Shown here in pieces: positions 17,163 through 26,639 of a DNA stretch of 64,000 nt (the stretch's first letter is position 1; each line of letters opens with the position of its first letter). The DNA is taken from contig JANXCW010000004.1 in the NCBI GenBank assembly GCA_025059775.1, positions 1 to 64,000 on the forward strand, in the 5' to 3' direction. The notes beneath the pieces were generated by a model. It searched no databases, was not told the origin of the DNA, and saw nothing but the letters and a program-made list of their open reading frames with translations. A program made the position numbers and the translations under genes. Origin of the DNA: Armatimonadota bacterium (GTDB lineage Bacteria; Sysuimicrobiota; Sysuimicrobiia; Sysuimicrobiales; Sysuimicrobiaceae).

Positions 17163-19222
17163 AGGTCCTCCCAGGACGCCCCACCCCCCTCGGTGCTCAC
17201 TGGGACGGGCAGGGGGTGAACTTCGCGATCTCGAGCGTGCACGCGGAGGCGATCGAACTCCTCCTGTTCGATCGGCCGGAAGATCCAGAGCCGGCCCATG
17301 TGGTGCCTCTCCCCGGGCGCACGGGCTCCATCTGGCACGGGTACCTCCCGGGGATCCGTCCGGGGCAGCTGTACGGCTACCGGGCGCACGGCCCCTATGA
17401 TCCCTCCCGGGGCCACCGCTACAACCCGCACAAGGTCCTGCTGGACCCGTATGCGAGGGCCATCGGTCGGAACCTCCGCTGGCACGACAGCCTCTACGGT
17501 TACCGGGTGGGGGACCCTCGGGCGGACCTCTCCTTCGACGCCCGGAGCAGCGCCCCCTATGCGCCCTTGGCCGCGGTGGTGGATCCCGCCTTCGACTGGG
17601 AGGACGACCGCCCGCCCCGAGTTCCGTGGGAGGAGACGGTGATCTACGAGACCCACGTGAAGGGGATCAGCAAGCGGCATCCAGAAGTCCCGGAATTGCT
17701 GCGGGGGACCTTCCTGGGGCTTGCTTCGGAGCCCGTCCTGGATCACCTCCGCCGCCTCGGGGTCACCGCGGTGGAACTCATGCCCGTGCAGGCCTCGGTC
17801 CAGGACCGGAGGTTGGTGGAGCGGGGCTTGGCGAACTACTGGGGGTACAACCCCCTGGCGTTTCTGGCCCCGGATCCCCGGTTCGCCGTGGGCGGGGGGA
17901 TCGATGCGGTGCGGGACTTCCAGGCCATGGTGCGGGCCCTACACCGGGCGGGGCTTGAGGTGATCCTGGACGTGGTGCTGAACCATACGGGGGAAGGGGA
18001 CCACCGAGGTCCCACCCTTTCCCTGCGGGGGCTTGACAACCGCACGTACTACGCGTTGCGGTCAGAGGACCCGCGGTTCTACCAGGACGCGACGGGGACC
18101 GGAAACACCCTGGACTTCTCCCGTCCTCCCGTGGTGCAGCTGGCCCTGGACACCCTCCGGTACTGGGCCGTGGAGATGCACGTAGATGGATTCCGTCTGG
18201 ACCTCGCCCCGGCCCTGGGCCGGATGGGGGATCGGGTGGACCTGTGTTCCGCCTTCTTCGAGCGGGTGGCGCAGGATCCCGTGCTCTCCCGGGTGAAGCT
18301 CATCGCGGAACCCTGGGACCTGGGGCCGGGTGGGTATCAACTGGGACGGTTTTCGCCGCCCTGGCGGGAGTGGAACGACCGGTACCGGGACGCGGTGCGG
18401 CGGTTCTGGCGGGGGGAAGGGGGCATGGGTGGGGAGGTGGCGGTGCGGATGACGGGAAGCCCGGATCTCTTTGCTTCGCGGGGACCCCTTTCCTCCGTGA
18501 ACTATGTCACCTGCCACGATGGGTTCACCCTGGAGGACCTGGTGAGCTACCAGCGCAAGCACAACGAGGCGAACGGCGAAGGGAACCGGGACGGCCCCGA
18601 GGAGAACTACAGCACGAACTGCGGGGTGGAAGGGCCCAGCAAGGACCCTGCGGTGGTTCGCTGCCGGGAGACCCTCAAACGCAGCCTTCTCGCCACCCTG
18701 CTGCTCTCCCAGGGTGTTCCCATGCTGCTCGGAGGGGATGAGCTCTGTCGTACCCAGGGCGGGAACAACAACGCCTACTGCCAGGACAACGAGCTCTCCT
18801 GGTACGACTGGAATCTGGATCCCCGCCGGGAGGCCTTCCTGCGGTTCGTGCAGAGGTTGATCGCCTTCCGCAGGCACCACCCGATTTTCCGCCAGAATAC
18901 TTTTCCCTCCGCCCGGTGGTGGCACCCCGCGGGCCGGGAGGTGGCGGGTGGGGAGTGGGAAACCCTGCGCGCGTTCGGCATGCTCCTTTCGGGCAAGGGA
19001 CAGGGCTTCCTGGTGCTCCTCAACGGCGACGACAACCCCGTGTGGTTTAGGCTCCCGGAGAGCCCGGAGGGCTGGAGGTGGCTGTGGAGTACGGATCCAG
19101 AGGACGACACGGAACCCGGACTCCTCAGGGAATGGGCGGTCCTCCCGCCGCGTCAGCTGACGGTGCTGTGCACAGGCCGGTGGAGTGGACGGGAATCCGG
19201 TTCTCCGCGTGAGGCTAGGTAG
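17159..19222 (+). CDS. glgX: Glycogen debranching enzyme GlgX (GH13 isoamylase type)
   Basis: Removes alpha-1,6 branches from (limit) glycogen. 687 residues. N-terminal CBM48 (about 5-120), then the barrel with NHTGEGD, nucleophile in DGFRLDLA, acid in AEPWD and the transition-state motif [15 protein letters not shown]; the GlgX/TreX hallmark [14 protein letters not shown] is present. ATG 17159 overlaps the glgB stop (ATGA) and gives the usual start of [19 protein letters not shown] type; a longer reading frame runs upstream within glgB and is not used. Confidence 0.94.
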   Translation: MKVLPGRPTPLGAHWDGQGVNFAISSVHAEAIELLLFDRPEDPEPAHVVPLPGRTGSIWHGYLPGIRPGQLYGYRAHGPYDPSRGHRYNPHKVLLDPYARAIGRNLRWHDSLYGYRVGDPRADLSFDARSSAPYAPLAAVVDPAFDWEDDRPPRVPWEETVIYETHVKGISKRHPEVPELLRGTFLGLASEPVLDHLRRLGVTAVELMPVQASVQDRRLVERGLANYWGYNPLAFLAPDPRFAVGGGIDAVRDFQAMVRALHRAGLEVILDVVLNHTGEGDHRGPTLSLRGLDNRTYYALRSEDPRFYQDATGTGNTLDFSRPPVVQLALDTLRYWAVEMHVDGFRLDLAPALGRMGDRVDLCSAFFERVAQDPVLSRVKLIAEPWDLGPGGYQLGRFSPPWREWNDRYRDAVRRFWRGEGGMGGEVAVRMTGSPDLFASRGPLSSVNYVTCHDGFTLEDLVSYQRKHNEANGEGNRDGPEENYSTNCGVEGPSKDPAVVRCRETLKRSLLATLLLSQGVPMLLGGDELCRTQGGNNNAYCQDNELSWYDWNLDPRREAFLRFVQRLIAFRRHHPIFRQNTFPSARWWHPAGREVAGGEWETLRAFGMLLSGKGQGFLVLLNGDDNPVWFRLPESPEGWRWLWSTDPEDDTEPGLLREWAVLPPRQLTVLCTGRWSGRESGSPREAR

Positions 19223-19232
19223 GAGACGGGAC

Positions 19233-21119
19233 GTGCGCCCTTTTGGAATCCAGTCCGCCTACTGGGACATCTCGGGCCGCCTACGCAGAGCTTCTCCCGA
19301 TGCCGTGCGGGCGGTGGGGGAGGCCTTGGGAGTGGATCCGGAGACCCCTCCTCTCCCCGTGGAGCCCGTGACCGTGGCGTGGGACGGACGGGTCCGGATC
19401 CTCCTGCGGCTCCGCGCGGCCCCAGATCGGGTGGCCTGCTGGGTGCGGCGGGAGGACGGCAATGAGGCAGCCTGGCGTCACCTCACCGCGGTACCCCGAA
19501 GACCTGGAGCGTGGGAGGTGCGGTTGCCGGGCCGGTTCCCTTTCGGGGTGCACCAGGTGCGGATGGAGCTCGGGGGAGAGACCTACAGCACCACCTTGCT
19601 CTCAGCTCCCCGCCGGATCCGTGCGCCCGGCGGGAAATGGGGGGTGTTCGTGCCCCTCCACGGGCTGTGGTCCCGCACCAGCCAGGGCATCGGGGACTTC
19701 GAGGACCTCCGGAGGTTCGGGGAGTGGGTGGCCTCGCACGGGGGACAGCTGGTGGGGACCCTGCCCCTTCTGCCCGTGCTTCCCGAAGATCCCAGTCCCT
19801 ACCGTCCCCTGAGCCGGCTCGTGTGGGGTGAGCTCTTCGTACACCTGCCCGATGGCCAAGGATCCACAGAAGGACACCTCGTGAACTACCGCGCGGTCTT
19901 CGCCCGGAAACGGAATCAGCTGCTGGAGCAAAGCGCCCGCCTGGGGCCAGAGGAGGAGGCGGAGTTCCGGGCCTGGCTTACGGCGCATCCCTATGCGGAG
20001 GACTATGCCTGGTTTCGGGCTGCCCTGGAGCGGTTCCCACCCTCGTGGCGGACCTGGCCGGAGGTCATGCGGGAGGGCGGGGATTCCCGGGAGGTCCCCC
20101 TGGAGGCGGTCCGGGCGTATGCCTACGGCCAATGGCTGGCCCATCGGCAGCTGGAGCGCGTGGCGCGCACGGGCCCTGGTCTGTATCTGGACTTTCCCCT
20201 CGGGGTGCACCCGGATGGCTATGACGCTTGGCGGTTCCGGCACCTCTTCGTGGAAGGAGTTTCCGTGGGAGCTCCCCCGGATCCCTTCGCGGCCCAGGGC
20301 CAGGACTGGGGCTTTGCGCCGCTGCACCCCCTACGCATCCGCGAGGAGGGATACGCGTACCTGCGCAGCTGCCTCGCGCACCATCTCCGGGTGGCCCGAC
20401 TCCTCCGGGTGGACCACGTGATGGGGCTTCACCGGCTCTACTGGATCCCCCGAGGGTTTCCCGCCTCCGAGGGCGTGTACGTGCGATACCCCGCAGACGA
20501 GTTCTACGCGGTACTCCTGCTCGAGGCCTGGCGCCACGGGGCCGGAGTGGTGGGGGAAGATCTGGGGACGGTCCCCCGGGCGGTGCGGTCCCGGTTGGAC
20601 CGGCACGGCCTGTGGCGGATGTACGTGCTGGTGTTTGAGGGGGAGCCCTCCGGCCCGCGACAGCCCCCTCCGAACACCGTGGCCTCCCTGGGAACCCACG
20701 ACACCCCACCCTTTGCTGCCTTCTGGACCGGGGAAGACGTCGGGGATCGGCAGGCCCTGGGGCTCCTGGACCCGGAACAGGCGTGGAGGGAGCGCACGCA
20801 TCGGGAACGCGTGGTGGCGGGTCTTGCGCGGGCCTTTGGGGTGGATCCTGGGGACGTGACACAGGCCCTGCGCGCGAGCCTGCGGTTCCTGGCTTCCAGT
20901 CAGGCCGCGTGCGTGGTGGTGAACCTGGAGGACCTCTGGCTGGAGCGGAGGCCTCAGAACCTCCCGGGAACCGCAGACCACCAGTACCCGAACTGGCGGC
21001 GAAGGCTCCGGTACGCCCTAGACGAGCTGGATTCCCTCCCTGAAGTCCGGTCCACCCTCGAGGAGGTACGTCTGGGCCGGAGCGGTGCCCACACCCCGGG
21101 GACAGGAGTTCGGGCTTGA
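19233..21119 (+). CDS. malQ: 4-alpha-glucanotransferase (amylomaltase, GH77)
   Basis: Disproportionates maltodextrins. About 628 residues. The N-terminal 140 residues form the extra beta domain seen in longer MalQ proteins; the barrel follows (GLWSRTSQGIGDFEDL). Catalytic landmarks: nucleophile in RVDHVMGLHRLYW, acid in GEDLGTV, and GTHDTPPFAAFW; C-terminal NLEDLW and LPGT...YPNWRRR. GTG 19233 is preferred because AGGAGACGGG stands just before it; the frame extends 16 codons further up. About 10 bases after glgX, same operon. Confidence 0.92.
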   Translation: MRPFGIQSAYWDISGRLRRASPDAVRAVGEALGVDPETPPLPVEPVTVAWDGRVRILLRLRAAPDRVACWVRREDGNEAAWRHLTAVPRRPGAWEVRLPGRFPFGVHQVRMELGGETYSTTLLSAPRRIRAPGGKWGVFVPLHGLWSRTSQGIGDFEDLRRFGEWVASHGGQLVGTLPLLPVLPEDPSPYRPLSRLVWGELFVHLPDGQGSTEGHLVNYRAVFARKRNQLLEQSARLGPEEEAEFRAWLTAHPYAEDYAWFRAALERFPPSWRTWPEVMREGGDSREVPLEAVRAYAYGQWLAHRQLERVARTGPGLYLDFPLGVHPDGYDAWRFRHLFVEGVSVGAPPDPFAAQGQDWGFAPLHPLRIREEGYAYLRSCLAHHLRVARLLRVDHVMGLHRLYWIPRGFPASEGVYVRYPADEFYAVLLLEAWRHGAGVVGEDLGTVPRAVRSRLDRHGLWRMYVLVFEGEPSGPRQPPPNTVASLGTHDTPPFAAFWTGEDVGDRQALGLLDPEQAWRERTHRERVVAGLARAFGVDPGDVTQALRASLRFLASSQAACVVVNLEDLWLERRPQNLPGTADHQYPNWRRRLRYALDELDSLPEVRSTLEEVRLGRSGAHTPGTGVRA

Positions 21120-21274
21120 TGCCCCTCGCCGGGAGTGGTAGCTTCTCGCCGGGGAGCCGATCCACCCGTTGAAATGCGGACCTGCTTTGTCCTGTTTTTC
21201 CCGCCGTGACAGGATCCTGAGCACATCGCTCCCGTAGGGATGGATTCCGCCCCCGTGTTCGGTCGGGGAGGGCC

Positions 21275-22435
21275 ATGCGGGTTGCTCTGCTTGCCTGGGA
21301 GTCCCTGCACTCCATTGCCGTGGGTGGGGTCGCGGTGCACGTGACGGAGCTGGCCGCGGCCCTGGAGCGCAAGGGCCATGAGGTCCACGTATTCACCCGC
21401 ATGGGTCCAGGACAGCTGCACCTAGAGCGGATCCACGGCGTCTGGTATCACCGATGTCCCTTCGACCTGAACCCCGATTTCGTGGAGGAGATCCACAACA
21501 TGTGCCGCTCCTTCGTGCATCATCTGTTCGCCACAGAGGATTACATGGGAGCGGGGTTCGACGTGGTCCACGCGCACGACTGGCTGACGGCCCTGGCCAT
21601 GATCTGGATCAAGTGGGGAAGGGGACGGAGGGGGATCCTCACCATGCACTCCACCGAGTACGGGCGATGCGGGAATCAGTTCTTCGGGGGAAGATCCGCT
21701 CGCATCCGGGACATCGAGTGGCAGGGGACCTATTGGGCGGACCGGGTGATCGTGGTCTCCCACGCCCTCGGGCGGGAGCTCCAGTGGATCTACCACCTCC
21801 CGGAGTGGAAGATCCATGTGATCTACAACGGAATCAACCCCCACGTCTTCGACGGCTTCCTCGACGCGGGAACCGTGAAGGGGCGATACGGAATCGGGCC
21901 CCTGGATCCCACGGTCCTGTTCTGCGGGCGGATGACGTACCAGAAGGGCCCGGACCTCCTGGTGAACGCGGTTCCCATGATCCTGCACCGCCACCCTCAG
22001 GCGAAGTTCGTATTCGCGGGGGATGGGGACATGCGCGGGAGCTGCGAGCAACAGGCCCACGCGCTCGGGGTAGCCCATGCCTGCCGATTTCTGGGCTACC
22101 GGAACGGCGGGGAGCTCATCGACCTGTACAAGGCATGCGACGTGGTCTGTGTGCCGAGTCGGAACGAGCCCTTCGGCCTCACCGTCCTGGAGGCCTGGAG
22201 CGCGGGGAAACCCGTGGTGGCCACGAGGAACGGAGGCCCGGACGAGTACGTGGAGCACGGCGTGAACGGCCTCAAGATCTATGCCCATGCGGAGTCCGTG
22301 GCGTGGGGAATCGGGACCTTGTTCCACGACTTCGAGTGGGCCCGGTGGATGGGGCGGAACGGGCGGGCGACGGTGGAAACCGCTTTCAGCTGGGATCGGG
22401 TGGCGGAGCAGACTCTCTCCGTCTACGGGGCGTAA
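21275..22435 (+). CDS. GT4 glycosyltransferase (glycogen/starch synthase-like)
   Basis: 386 residues, GT-B fold. N-terminal acceptor half with VGGVAVHVTELAAAL and VVHAHDWLTALA, C-terminal donor half with FCGRMTYQKGPDLL and the EX7E-type nucleotide-sugar motif EPFGLTVLEAWSAGKPVVAT. Reads most like the short GT4 proteins that act as glycogen/maltodextrin synthases and that often sit beside a GH57 gene, as here. ATG with GGGGAGGGCC upstream. The 155 bases before it hold a possible short hairpin (CCTGT...ACAGG, about 21190-21213) but no convincing promoter. Confidence 0.85.
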   Translation: MRVALLAWESLHSIAVGGVAVHVTELAAALERKGHEVHVFTRMGPGQLHLERIHGVWYHRCPFDLNPDFVEEIHNMCRSFVHHLFATEDYMGAGFDVVHAHDWLTALAMIWIKWGRGRRGILTMHSTEYGRCGNQFFGGRSARIRDIEWQGTYWADRVIVVSHALGRELQWIYHLPEWKIHVIYNGINPHVFDGFLDAGTVKGRYGIGPLDPTVLFCGRMTYQKGPDLLVNAVPMILHRHPQAKFVFAGDGDMRGSCEQQAHALGVAHACRFLGYRNGGELIDLYKACDVVCVPSRNEPFGLTVLEAWSAGKPVVATRNGGPDEYVEHGVNGLKIYAHAESVAWGIGTLFHDFEWARWMGRNGRATVETAFSWDRVAEQTLSVYGA

Positions 22436-22445
22436 GGGGGACGCC

Positions 22446-23618
22446 GTGGGCGGCGTGTTTCACCTACTGGGACTCCACATGCACCAGCCCCCTGGGAACC
22501 TGGCGCTGCTGATGGAAACGAATCCGTGGGAGGCTCAGCAGATCCTCCTGTGCTACGAGCGGCCCGTGAAGTACGCCCGCCGCTACCCGGATGTGGCTCG
22601 GTTCTGCGTAGGGTTTTCGGGGATCCTGCTGGAACAACTCCAGGATCCTCACGTGGTGGCCCGCTACGCCCACATCGTGGACATCCCCCGCATGCTGGAA
22701 GAGTACCGGGACACGCCGAACATCGAGATCGTAGGCATGGGATACTACCACCCTGTGTTCCCCCTCATCCCCCCGGAGGACTGGGAGGATCAGGTGGCGC
22801 GTGGGAAGCAGAAGATCCTGGAGGTGTTCGGCCGGGAGCCGCGGATCTTCTGGCCGCCGGAGCTGGCCTTCTCCATAGAGATGATCCCGGTGCTGGTGCG
22901 GCACGGATACCGGTACGTGGTGGCGGACGGTGCGCACGTCCGGCCGAAGGAGACCCTGGAGTGGGAGGACGTTCTCTACCATCCGCACTGGGCGGAGTAC
23001 CGCGGGATCCGGATCGTGGTCGTGCCGCGGGATCGGGATCTCAGCAACGCCCAGCAGAGCGGCCTCGACCCTGCCTGGTTGGATGAGCAGGTGCGGCACA
23101 GGACCGCGGGAGCCCGCAGGCCATGCCTGGTGACCACCTGGACGGACGGGGAGAACGGCGGGTGGTTCCGGCAGATCCACGAAGAGGCAGGCTTCTGGGG
23201 ACACTTCTTCGCCCCATACATGGAGCGGGTGCGGGCGGGCCAGATGTCCATCCGGCCCGTCCTACTTTCGGAGTACGTGTGGACTAGCCCTCCCCTATCT
23301 GAGGTGCGGGTAGAGCGGGGCGCGTGGAACATCGGCCCCAGGGGCGGGGAGGACTTCTCCCAGTGGGCGGGATCCCCAGCCCAGCAACAGGCCCTGCGGG
23401 AGCTGTGGGAAGTGAGCCGGCGGTACCACACGGTCCGGCGGCGGGCAGAGGGGGTGGCGGAAGCCCGGGAAAAGCTGGAACAGGCACGGGAGGCCGTCCT
23501 CCAGGCGGAGACGAGCTGCTATCTGTTCTGGGGGGACGCCTGGATTCCCCAGCTGTATGCACGGACCGGGACAGCCCGTCGGCTGCTGGAAGAGGTGGAA
23601 GGGAGGTGCGGCGGGTAA
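22446..23618 (+). CDS. Glycoside hydrolase family 57 protein
   Basis: 390 residues. GH57 landmarks: the N-terminal HMHQP, the nucleophile region WPPELAFS (about residues 138-145) and the acid region TWTDGENGGWF. The GTG at 22446 has AAGGGGGA upstream and starts the protein immediately before the HQP strand; the frame is open further back inside the previous gene. GH57 covers alpha-amylase, 4-alpha-glucanotransferase and branching activities; which applies cannot be told. Tight coupling to the GT4 gene (10 bases) suggests joint action on an alpha-glucan. Confidence 0.83.
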   Translation: MGGVFHLLGLHMHQPPGNLALLMETNPWEAQQILLCYERPVKYARRYPDVARFCVGFSGILLEQLQDPHVVARYAHIVDIPRMLEEYRDTPNIEIVGMGYYHPVFPLIPPEDWEDQVARGKQKILEVFGREPRIFWPPELAFSIEMIPVLVRHGYRYVVADGAHVRPKETLEWEDVLYHPHWAEYRGIRIVVVPRDRDLSNAQQSGLDPAWLDEQVRHRTAGARRPCLVTTWTDGENGGWFRQIHEEAGFWGHFFAPYMERVRAGQMSIRPVLLSEYVWTSPPLSEVRVERGAWNIGPRGGEDFSQWAGSPAQQQALRELWEVSRRYHTVRRRAEGVAEAREKLEQAREAVLQAETSCYLFWGDAWIPQLYARTGTARRLLEEVEGRCGG

Positions 23619-23664
23619 GGAGGGGGGCGATCGGCCGGAGACCAGATCCAGCAGGAGGACAACC

Positions 23665-23874
23665 ATGAGGTGTTGGTTCTGTGACCAGGAGGCCCGAGGA
23701 ACCTGCGCCGCGTGCGGCCGGGGGCTGTGCTACCAACACGCGCACATCCACGACGAGATGACCTTGGCCAAGTCGGACACCAGCACAGGGTACGCCAGCT
23801 ACTACAACGTGTACGGCGCCCTCAAATGCTCCGACTGCCGCCTTGCGTGGAAGTCGTACGTCCCCCAGCGCTAG
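23665..23874 (+). CDS. Small zinc-finger-like protein
   Basis: 69 residues, rich in metal-binding pairs: CWFC near the N-terminus, CAAC about ten residues later, H...H in CYQHAHIH, and CSDC near the C-terminus. The spacing suggests two treble-clef or B-box-like zinc sites. ATG behind AGGAGGACAACC, a good ribosome site. It sits between the GH57 and GH13 genes, overlapping the likely start of the latter by 32 bases. Role unknown. Confidence 0.7.
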   Translation: MRCWFCDQEARGTCAACGRGLCYQHAHIHDEMTLAKSDTSTGYASYYNVYGALKCSDCRLAWKSYVPQR

Positions 23875-25513
23875 TTCCGAACTGGCCGGCCTTGGGCCAC
23901 GGGCTTCTTGGTGGCGGAGGGCGGTCGTATACCACATCTATGTTCGATCCTTTCAGGATACCGACGAAGACGGTGTGGGCGATCTGCCCGGGATCCTCCG
24001 GCGCCTGGACTATCTTGCGGACCTAGGGGTGGAGGCAGTCTGGCTCAGCCCCTTCTATCCATCGCCCCAGAGGGACTTCGGGTATGACGTGGCGGATTAC
24101 TGCGGGGTGGATCCCGTTTTCGGCACCCTGGCCGATTTCGATCGCCTGCTCATGGAGGCCCATGCGCGGGGCCTGCGGGTGATCCTGGATCTCGTGGCCA
24201 ATCATACCAGCAACCTCCACCCGTGGTTTGTGGAGTCCCGCGGTAGCCGCACGAGCGCCAAGCGGGACTGGTACGTGTGGCGGGATCCGCATCCGAACGG
24301 GGGCCATCCCAACAACTGGCTCAGCTTCTTTGGAGGTCCCGCCTGGACCCTGGACCCGCAGACGGAACAGTACTACCTCCACCACTTCCTGCCCGAGCAG
24401 CCCGATCTCAACTACCGCAACCCGGAGGTCCTGGAGGCCATGCTGGAGGTGATGCGGTTCTGGCTGGAGCGGGGAGTGGATGGGTTCCGGGTGGATGCTG
24501 CCGCCCTCCTGGTGGAGGACGAACACTTCCGCGACGAGCCACCGAACCCCGCGTGGCGGCCGGGGATGCGGGAACGAGACCGGCTGCGGCACGTCCACAC
24601 GGAGCACCAGCCCGAGACCCACGAAGTGCTCCGGCGCTTCCGGGCCTTATTGGACCAGTACAGCGAGCCCGGTCGGGAACGCGTCCTCATCGGGGAGGTG
24701 TATGCACCGTTTGAAATTCTCGTAGCCTACTACGGCTCTCCGGAGGCGCCCGAGTGCCACTTCCCCTTCAACTTCGCCCTGATGGAGCTCCCGCCTGAGC
24801 GGTGGACTGCGGAGGACTTGCAGGCCTTGGTAGGAGCCTACGAATCCATCGTGCCGGGATGGGCTTGGCCCAGCTGGGTCCTGGGGAACCACGACCGGCC
24901 CAGGGTCGCAAGCCGCCTGGGGGAGGAGCGGACCCGTCTTGCCCACCTCCTGCTCCTTACCCTCCGGGGTACGCCCACCCTCTACTACGGGGACGAGCTG
25001 GGACTCCGGGATCTGGAGCTCTCTCCCGACCAGGTACAGGATCTCCCCGGCTTTCGGGAGCATGGGGGCCGGTGGTCCCGGGATGCGGCCCGGGCCCCCA
25101 TGCCGTGGGACGGATCTCCAGGGGCGGGCTTCACGGTGGGAACGCCCTGGCTGCCGCTCCCCGTGGATTTCCCCGTGCGAAATGTGGCAAGCCAGGAGAA
25201 GGATCCCCACTCCATGCTCCGGCTCCTCCGCCGCCTCCTCCACCTCCGCCGGCAGACCCCTGCCCTGACCGTGGGGGCGTACCGATCCCTTCCTGCACCC
25301 CCGGGGGTCTATGCGTACGAACGCTTTACGGATTCGGATCGGGTGCTGGTGGCTGTGAACCTCACGGGGCGCATGCAAACCCTGGAGGCTTCGGGCGAAA
25401 TCCTCCTCTCCACGCACCTGGACCGGTTCGGCCCGGAGCGGGCTCCGCTTGGGCTTCGGCCGCAGGAGGGAATCCTCCTGCGGCCCACGGGGGAGGTGGT
25501 ACCATGGAGGTGA
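23843..25513 (+). CDS. GH13 alpha-glucosidase (oligo-1,6-glucosidase type)
   Basis: About 556 residues. Catalytic motifs: DLVANHTS, nucleophile in DGFRVDAAALL, acid in LIGEVY, and WVLGNHDRPRVAS; starts like the family with WWRRAVVYHIYVRSF. Likely cleaves terminal alpha-glucosyl residues from maltodextrins or isomalto-oligosaccharides. The start is uncertain: there is no ATG or GTG near the conserved N-terminus; TTG 23843 is the only conventional start and overlaps the zinc-protein gene, and its ribosome site is weak. Translation may depend on coupling. A GH13 trehalose-type enzyme is a less likely reading. Confidence 0.82.
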   Translation: MRGSRTSPSASSELAGLGPRASWWRRAVVYHIYVRSFQDTDEDGVGDLPGILRRLDYLADLGVEAVWLSPFYPSPQRDFGYDVADYCGVDPVFGTLADFDRLLMEAHARGLRVILDLVANHTSNLHPWFVESRGSRTSAKRDWYVWRDPHPNGGHPNNWLSFFGGPAWTLDPQTEQYYLHHFLPEQPDLNYRNPEVLEAMLEVMRFWLERGVDGFRVDAAALLVEDEHFRDEPPNPAWRPGMRERDRLRHVHTEHQPETHEVLRRFRALLDQYSEPGRERVLIGEVYAPFEILVAYYGSPEAPECHFPFNFALMELPPERWTAEDLQALVGAYESIVPGWAWPSWVLGNHDRPRVASRLGEERTRLAHLLLLTLRGTPTLYYGDELGLRDLELSPDQVQDLPGFREHGGRWSRDAARAPMPWDGSPGAGFTVGTPWLPLPVDFPVRNVASQEKDPHSMLRLLRRLLHLRRQTPALTVGAYRSLPAPPGVYAYERFTDSDRVLVAVNLTGRMQTLEASGEILLSTHLDRFGPERAPLGLRPQEGILLRPTGEVVPWR

Positions 25514-25535
25514 CTACGGACCGAGGGGAGGCGGC

Positions 25536-26633
25536 ATGCTCGGCTCTCGGAAGGGCCTCAGCCGGGAACAGGTTCTGGAGGTGCTGCGGGATGTGCAGGA
25601 TCCCGAGCTGCACCGCTCCATCGTGGAACTGGACATGGTCCGGGACGTACAGATCCGGGGCGGCGTGGTGCGGGTGGAGGCCTTGCTCACCATCGGCGGA
25701 TGTCCGCTTCGGGAGACCATCGTACAGTCCATCGAACAGCGCCTGCGTCAGCTCCCGGGGGTGGAGAGAGTGGAGGTGCACCTGGGCGTCATGACCCCGG
25801 AGCAGCGGCAGGCCCTCATTCAGAAGCTGCGGCCCCCGCAGGGGCCGGACCGCCCCCCCTCCTTCCTCCGGCCGGAGAGCGGTGTGCGCGTCCTCGCGGT
25901 GGCGAGCGGCAAGGGAGGGGTGGGAAAATCCACGGTGACCGCGAACCTGGCGGCAGCCCTGGCCCTGCGAGGCCTGCGGGTAGGGGTACTGGACGCGGAT
26001 GTGTATGGGTTCAGCATTCCGAAGATGCTGGGAATCCAGGGGCGGCCCACGGTGATCGACCAGATGATCCTTCCCATGGAGCGGGACGGGGTACGGGCCA
26101 TCTCCATGGGAATGCTGGTGGAGGCGAACGAGGCCGTCATCTGGCGGGGCCCCATGCTCCACAAAGCCCTCGCCACCTTCATCCAGGAGGTGCACTGGGG
26201 GGATCTCGAGGTGCTCCTCCTGGACCTTCCCCCGGGGACGGGAGATGTCTCCATCTCCATCGCGCAGCTGTTGCCCTGGGGGGAAATGGTCATCGTGACC
26301 ACCCCCCAGGAGGCCGCGGTGGAAGTGGCCCAGCGGGCGGCCCGCATGGCGGAGAAGGTGGGGATGCGGGTGGCGGGGGTCATCGAGAACATGTCCTACT
26401 ACCAACCCCATCCGGAGGCAGAACCCCTTTACCTGTTCGGGAAGGGCGGCGGGAGGATGCTCGCTGAACGCCTCGGCACGGAACTCCTCGCCGAAATCCC
26501 TCTTGACCCCCGGGTGCGGGAGGGGAGCGATCGGGGGGAGCCCATCGTGCGTGCGCACCCGGACTCCACGGCCGCTCAAGCCTTCTTCCGAGCCGCGGAC
26601 CGGATCCTGGCGCGGAGCCGGGTTTTGAGGTGA
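25536..26633 (+). CDS. mrp: Mrp/ApbC/NBP35 family Fe-S carrier P-loop ATPase
   Basis: 365 residues. N-terminal DUF59/MIP18 domain (about 8-85, VLRDVQDPELHRSIVELDMV), then the ATPase with the deviant Walker A GKGGVGKST (about 125) and LLDLPPGTGD. The cytosolic Fe-S carrier role is known for the family; the usual C-terminal CxxC is replaced here by a region reading YYQPHPEAEPLYLFG, so cluster binding may differ. ATG with GGGGAGGC upstream, 22 bases after the GH13 gene. Confidence 0.88.
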   Translation: MLGSRKGLSREQVLEVLRDVQDPELHRSIVELDMVRDVQIRGGVVRVEALLTIGGCPLRETIVQSIEQRLRQLPGVERVEVHLGVMTPEQRQALIQKLRPPQGPDRPPSFLRPESGVRVLAVASGKGGVGKSTVTANLAAALALRGLRVGVLDADVYGFSIPKMLGIQGRPTVIDQMILPMERDGVRAISMGMLVEANEAVIWRGPMLHKALATFIQEVHWGDLEVLLLDLPPGTGDVSISIAQLLPWGEMVIVTTPQEAAVEVAQRAARMAEKVGMRVAGVIENMSYYQPHPEAEPLYLFGKGGGRMLAERLGTELLAEIPLDPRVREGSDRGEPIVRAHPDSTAAQAFFRAADRILARSRVLR

Positions 26634-26639
26634 GGCGGG

